From JAVBQU01 sp031548675 (GTDB taxonomy: Bacteria > Bacteroidota > Bacteroidia > Bacteroidales > P3): a stretch of DNA of 16,700 bases. The stretch lies in contig JAVBQU010000007.1 in assembly GCA_031548675.1 (NCBI GenBank), forward strand, positions 1-16,700, in the 5' to 3' direction. Within the stretch, counting starts at the first letter, position 1; the number at the start of each line of letters is the position of its first letter. The notes below the pieces were generated by a model, which saw only the letters and a program-made list of their open reading frames with translations, had not been told where the DNA came from and searched no databases. The position numbers were made by a program, and so were the translations under genes. Shown piece by piece: positions 13,070 through 16,700 of this stretch.

Positions 13070-15583
13070 ATGCGTTTTTCATTTTTTATACTGTTGTTTT
13101 TTTGTTTATTAAATACCTCATCTTTATTTGCACAAACAAGTGTTCCTTCTGTTCCTAAAATAGGAAAAGTATCGGGACAAGTAATTGATAAAAGTACTTC
13201 TGCTCCGGTTGAATATGCCAATGTGGTGGTGTTATCGAAAAAAGATAGCTCGTTGGTAAATGGCGGTATAACTGATGAAAAAGGAACATTTTCTTTTAGT
13301 AATCTGGTTCCGGGACATTTCTTTATAAAAGTAAGTTTTATTGGATATAAGGATTTTGTAAGTTCAGAATTTCAATTGACTAATAGCAATTCAGAAAAGA
13401 ATTTTGGTAAAATAGGATTAGAAACTTCGGCTACTTTTTTGGAAGGTGTAAATATTACGGCTGAACGGAGCATGATGGAATATAAGCTTGATAAACGGGT
13501 AATAAATGTAGATAAAAATTTGGTAACGAGTGGAGGAACGGCATCCGATGTGTTGGAAAATGTACCTTCTGTTACTTTAGACCAAGACGGAAATGTGAGC
13601 TTGCGGGGAAATACGAGTGTAAAAATTTTGATAGATGGGCGTCCTTCAGAGCTATATGGTTCTGATATTGTAAGCGTTTTGGCTCAAATTCCAGCTTCGG
13701 AAATAGAAAATGTAGAAATTATTACCAATCCATCCGCAAAATATAATCCTGATGGAATGTCGGGCATTATCAATATTACTTTGAAGAAAAAAATTAGCAA
13801 TGGATTTAATGGAAGTGTTTCGTTAACAGCAGGAACTGCTCTGCCTAAGTTTTTGCCTACAACAGGGCTTTCTTTAAATTTGAATTATCATACCCAAAAA
13901 TATTCGCTTTTCACCACCATTGATGGGCGTTTGGATGAGAGAGGGAGAAAAGGAACCAACAGTCAGCAAACGGCATACAGTATAGAAGACCAGAAAAGTA
14001 GTAATACAAACAAATCGTGGACGGGTAGCGCTAAAATAGGAGGGGAATATTATTTTACACCAAAGGCTACATTGGCTTTATCGTATCAATATACCCGGCG
14101 GTCGAGTGAATGGACGCAAAATATTTTGAGTACCAAAAGTACTTTGAGCGATAGTATTTTCGATATTTATGAAAAAGATAATAATGAAAATTCAGATAGG
14201 ACAAGTCATAACATTACAATGAATTTCCTGAAAAAATTCAAGAAAAAAGGACAGGAGCTTTCATTAGATGCAGCTTATGGTTCTAATTCTGAACATGAGG
14301 ACAACAATAATGTCCAATCTTTTGACCAACGCTTTAATCCATCTCCTAGTATTACCCAATTGTCGAAACAGCCTACAATCAATCAAAACTTTTCATCTAC
14401 GCTCAATTATACACATCCTTTTAACGACAAGCTGAATTTGGAAATAGGTATGCAGACTAATATGAATTGGAGAAATGACAGTAATACCTTAATGGTATGG
14501 AATCCTTTGTATAATGATGGCTTTTTAATAGATACTAATGGAACTAATTATTTTCTTTATAATGATAAAACATACGCTTTGTATGCAACTTTAGGGTGGC
14601 AGGTTACTTCAAAGTTTTCTGTTTTAGCAGGATTGCGCGGAGAGCTGGCGCAGTGGGATTTGCAGCAGAAAAACAGCAATGGAGAAAATTACAATCAATC
14701 TTATAATTCTTTATATCCTTCTTTGCATTTTTCTTATAAGTTTAACGACAGGCAGAGTATGCAGCTGAGCTATAGCCGCAGGATTAACCGTCCGAATATG
14801 TGGAATCTGAATCCGTTTAAAGATTATTCTAATCCGAATGAAATTCGTTTTGGAAACCCTAATCTCGAACCCGAATTTACAAATTCACTTGAAATAGGGT
14901 ATAATCATTCAATTAAGAAAACCAATATTTTTACTTCTTTATATTATCGTCAAACTAATAATTCTATAAACCGTTTTAGTTTTTTGTGGAATGAACAAAA
15001 TGCAGAAATGTATGGTTTTGAATGGGATGGAGATACCAGTAACAGCAGGATTGCCCGAACCAGCATGAATTTTTCGACCAGCCAAAGCTATGGTGCTGAA
15101 ATTATTATCGACCAACAAATAACCAAGTGGTGGAAAATAAATTTAAGTATCAATTTATACCAAAGTGTATTGAATGCCGATGAGCAAACTAAATCGGGCT
15201 TTACCGGAAACGCTAAATTTAATTCGAATATGAATTTTGCCCATGATATTTCTTTGCAAATTTCAGGACAATACAGGGCACCATCTGTTACATTTCAGGG
15301 GAAAATGTATGATTCGTTTTGGATAGACATAGCGGCTAAAAAAGATATTTGGAAAAAGAAGGGGAATATATCTATCCGCTTGAGTGATGCATTGGGAACC
15401 GGTCGTTTTAAATTCTATTCTGAAGGTACGGGATTTTCTTCTACATCAGAATCTTATCGTTATGCACCTGTATTGGTGCTTGGATTTACTTATAAAATTA
15501 ATGAAGATTCTGCTAAAGCCAAACAACGCAAAAAACCACAAACTTACGATAGTCAAAGCAATTCGGATGATATGGAAATGTAA
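13070..15583 (+). CDS. TonB-dependent receptor-like outer-membrane beta-barrel protein with regulatory-like N-terminal domain
   Basis: This 837-residue protein has a signal peptide (1-21, cut near LFA-QT). A carboxypeptidase-regulatory-like Ig fold follows at about 33-118 (GKVSGQVIDKSTSAPVEYAN, then FIGYKDF). A plug domain lies at about 130-240 (DVLENVPSVTLDQDGNVSLR and VEIITNPSAKYNPDGMSGII), then a long barrel rich in alternating aromatic residues (about 245-820). This is the layout of the phylum's 'outer membrane protein beta-barrel' receptors, which import nutrients with TonB energy; the substrate is unknown. There is no SusD partner, which argues against a glycan uptake locus. After the last barrel strand (VLVLGFTYKI) the chain continues with a basic patch and an acidic end (SNSDDMEM) instead of the usual terminal aromatic. 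A terminator follows. The next gene is a TetR regulator, but each seems to have its own transcript. Confidence 0.9.
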   Translation: MRFSFFILLFFCLLNTSSLFAQTSVPSVPKIGKVSGQVIDKSTSAPVEYANVVVLSKKDSSLVNGGITDEKGTFSFSNLVPGHFFIKVSFIGYKDFVSSEFQLTNSNSEKNFGKIGLETSATFLEGVNITAERSMMEYKLDKRVINVDKNLVTSGGTASDVLENVPSVTLDQDGNVSLRGNTSVKILIDGRPSELYGSDIVSVLAQIPASEIENVEIITNPSAKYNPDGMSGIINITLKKKISNGFNGSVSLTAGTALPKFLPTTGLSLNLNYHTQKYSLFTTIDGRLDERGRKGTNSQQTAYSIEDQKSSNTNKSWTGSAKIGGEYYFTPKATLALSYQYTRRSSEWTQNILSTKSTLSDSIFDIYEKDNNENSDRTSHNITMNFLKKFKKKGQELSLDAAYGSNSEHEDNNNVQSFDQRFNPSPSITQLSKQPTINQNFSSTLNYTHPFNDKLNLEIGMQTNMNWRNDSNTLMVWNPLYNDGFLIDTNGTNYFLYNDKTYALYATLGWQVTSKFSVLAGLRGELAQWDLQQKNSNGENYNQSYNSLYPSLHFSYKFNDRQSMQLSYSRRINRPNMWNLNPFKDYSNPNEIRFGNPNLEPEFTNSLEIGYNHSIKKTNIFTSLYYRQTNNSINRFSFLWNEQNAEMYGFEWDGDTSNSRIARTSMNFSTSQSYGAEIIIDQQITKWWKINLSINLYQSVLNADEQTKSGFTGNAKFNSNMNFAHDISLQISGQYRAPSVTFQGKMYDSFWIDIAAKKDIWKKKGNISIRLSDALGTGRFKFYSEGTGFSSTSESYRYAPVLVLGFTYKINEDSAKAKQRKKPQTYDSQSNSDDMEM

Positions 15584-15611
15584 ACATTTCTTTTATTTAA
15601 TCTGATAAATG

Positions 15612-15660
15612 AAATTGATGTAGATTTTTTTTGAAAAAAAGTTTTCTACATCAATTTTTC
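15612..15660 (+). terminator. Terminator after the TonB-dependent receptor gene
   Basis: AAATTGATGTAGA (15612-15624) pairs with TCTACATCAATTT (15645-15657); an inner T-run and A-run can also pair, and TTC then TTTAT follow the stem. It lies 28 bp past the receptor stop and just before the TetR promoter box. Confidence 0.75.
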
Positions 15661-15664
15661 TTTA

Positions 15665-15672
15665 TAATTTTG
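15665..15672 (+). promoter_or_regulatory. Bacteroidota -7 element for the TetR-lysozyme pair
   Basis: TAATTTTG matches TAnnTTTG exactly, 31 bases before the TetR ATG. The expected -33 position falls in the terminator stem and does not match TTTG well, so the promoter may be weak or need help. Confidence 0.5.
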
Positions 15673-15703
15673 CATTAACAATTCTGTTAAACATATTAGT
15701 TAA

Positions 15704-16324
15704 ATGTCGAAAGAAACAGATATATCAACTGAGCAAAAAATACTTGAAGCTGCTGAAAACGAGTTTTTAACCAAAGGGTTTTCGGGTGCAAAAACTACAG
15801 AAATAGCTAAAAGTGCTGGTGTAACTCATGCTATGCTGCATTATTATTTTCGAACAAAGGAGAATTTATTTAATATGGTGTTTGAAAGGCAGGCTGTTAC
15901 TTTGGCAAATTCTTTTATCAGTGTATTTGAACAGGAGCTTCCTTTGCTTGAAAAACTCAAGATAGGTATAGAACAGCATTTTGATATCATCGCAGCTAAT
16001 CCGAAATTGCCTTTTTTTATTTTTAGCGAAATACTTATTGATGATAACAGGAAGAATATTTTTGTGAAAGCTTTGCTTCCCAAGGTTGGTAATATTGTAG
16101 AGGTACTGCAAGCCGATATTGATAAAGAAGTGCAGAATAATACGATAAAGCCTATAGGGTCTGTGGATTTGATGCTGAACATAATGTCATTAAATATTTT
16201 TATTTTTATTGCTCAACCCGCATTATCATTGGTTTTTGGCAATTCGGGTGTGGATTACGAATCTATGATGGAACATCGTAAGAAAAATAATGTAGACTTG
16301 ATAATCAGCAGTTTGAAAAAATAA
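15704..16324 (+). CDS. TetR/AcrR family transcriptional regulator
   Basis: The 206-residue protein has the TetR N-terminal DNA-binding fold: KILEAAENEFLTKGF (12-26), the helix-turn-helix at about 29-49 (AKTTEIAKSAGVTHAMLHYY), and FRTKENLFNMVFE (49-61). The helical C-terminal half (about 70-206) is a ligand-binding and dimerisation domain without a recognisable subfamily signature; its stretch LMLNIMSLNIFIFIAQPALSL is hydrophobic but fits an internal helix. Such proteins usually repress their own operon and a neighbour until a small ligand binds. Here the next gene is a lysozyme only 4 bp downstream, so the pair is almost surely one transcript. A -7 box and a preceding terminator mark the start of that unit. 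I see no clear palindromic operator between box and ATG. The ligand is unknown. Confidence 0.9.
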   Translation: MSKETDISTEQKILEAAENEFLTKGFSGAKTTEIAKSAGVTHAMLHYYFRTKENLFNMVFERQAVTLANSFISVFEQELPLLEKLKIGIEQHFDIIAANPKLPFFIFSEILIDDNRKNIFVKALLPKVGNIVEVLQADIDKEVQNNTIKPIGSVDLMLNIMSLNIFIFIAQPALSLVFGNSGVDYESMMEHRKKNNVDLIISSLKK

Positions 16325-16328
16325 GGAG

Positions 16329-16700
16329 ATGGGACACAGAAAAAAAGCTTCAGGAAAGAAAAAAGACAGAAAACTATTTTGGATTGTTATTGTTTTTTTT
16401 ACCGGAGTATTAATTATCCTGCATTCAAATCAGGTTAAGCGTCAAATTGTTAAGCTTTATAATATATGTAGTGTATATTTTGAACGGATTCAGAAAAATA
16501 CAATTTATGCTGAAAATTTTGGGATTAATATTCCGCAAGGGTATCAAATACATGGAATAGATGTATCGCGTTATCAGAAAAAAATAGATTGGGACGCAGT
16601 TGCCAAAGTGAGGCAGGATTCGTTGAAAATAAACTTTGTTTTTATCAAAGCAACTGAAGGAAAAACACTTTCTGATCGTTACTTTAGCTATAATATGGAA
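16329..16700 (+). CDS. GH25 family lysozyme, membrane-anchored, N-terminal part (runs off the right edge)
   Basis: Reading from ATG at 16329 gives 124 codons without a stop. A strongly basic start (MGHRKKASGKKKDRK) is followed by one hydrophobic helix (about 17-32), which suggests a type II inner-membrane anchor with the enzyme in the periplasm. From residue 74 the GH25 (Chalaropsis-type muramidase) fold begins: IHGIDVSRYQKKIDW (74-88) with the conserved active-site aspartate D78, and FVFIKATEG (103-111) as the second strand. The catalytic DxE pair would lie outside the window. GH25 enzymes cut the beta-1,4 bond after N-acetylmuramate in peptidoglycan. TAAGGAGATG joins the TetR stop to this start: the AGGAG sequence touches the ATG, tighter than usual, which suggests translational coupling. 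Confidence 0.85.
   Translation, partial: MGHRKKASGKKKDRKLFWIVIVFFTGVLIILHSNQVKRQIVKLYNICSVYFERIQKNTIYAENFGINIPQGYQIHGIDVSRYQKKIDWDAVAKVRQDSLKINFVFIKATEGKTLSDRYFSYNME

Noticed and set aside
13021..13221. 66-codon minus-strand frame over the receptor start
   Set aside because: It overlaps the signal peptide and regulatory-like domain of the receptor gene and has no motif of its own.
15844..16182. Open frames antisense to the TetR gene
   Set aside because: Ser/Ile/Lys-rich shadow frames inside a clear TetR coding sequence.

Overview
The window looks like ordinary core chromosome from a member of the Bacteroidota, most likely the Bacteroidales. Four things point there. Where promoters can be read they have the phylum's TTTG / TAnnTTTG form, not the sigma70 -35/-10. 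Shine-Dalgarno sequences are mostly absent. DNA is AT-rich with AT-rich spacers. Several products are phylum-typical: a DUF5606-type protein, a peptidase-regulatory-like TonB-dependent barrel protein, and a lipoprotein with a coiled coil and an OmpA domain. I see no insertion sequence, phage gene, CRISPR array, rRNA or tRNA.

Left part (1-4347, all minus strand): the N-terminal end of a bile acid:sodium symporter family transporter runs off the left edge. Then come parE (topoisomerase IV subunit B), a two-gene HEPN/MNT toxin-antitoxin pair of the HepT-MntA kind, and kamA (lysine 2,3-aminomutase). The TA pair lies 30 bp downstream of kamA in the same orientation.

Middle part (4634-12710): an ABC-F ATPase on the plus strand converges on a minus-strand cluster. 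In transcription order the cluster is asnS, then xth, an OmpA-domain lipoprotein and a small Tudor-like protein of unknown function. The last three are tightly packed, with a good promoter ahead of xth and a hairpin plus T-run after the last gene, so they are probably one unit. Further right, still on the minus strand, are manA, a secreted thioredoxin-like protein and a DUF5606-type protein. A strong bidirectional terminator separates the thioredoxin gene from manA.

Right part (12711-16700, plus strand): a 359-bp divergent spacer holds two hairpins with T-runs facing opposite ways and no gene that obviously needs them. A TonB-dependent outer-membrane barrel protein follows, then a terminator, a TetR-type regulator with its own promoter, and 4 bp later a membrane-anchored GH25 lysozyme that runs off the right edge.

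Most genes are housekeeping: DNA topology, base-excision repair, tRNA charging, sugar phosphate metabolism, envelope. I found no clear undescribed multi-gene system. The points most worth a second look are the HEPN/MNT pair behind kamA, the orphan hairpins at 12851-13016, the ABC-F leader with its overlapping mini-ORF, the TetR-lysozyme pair, and the palindromes at 276-315.
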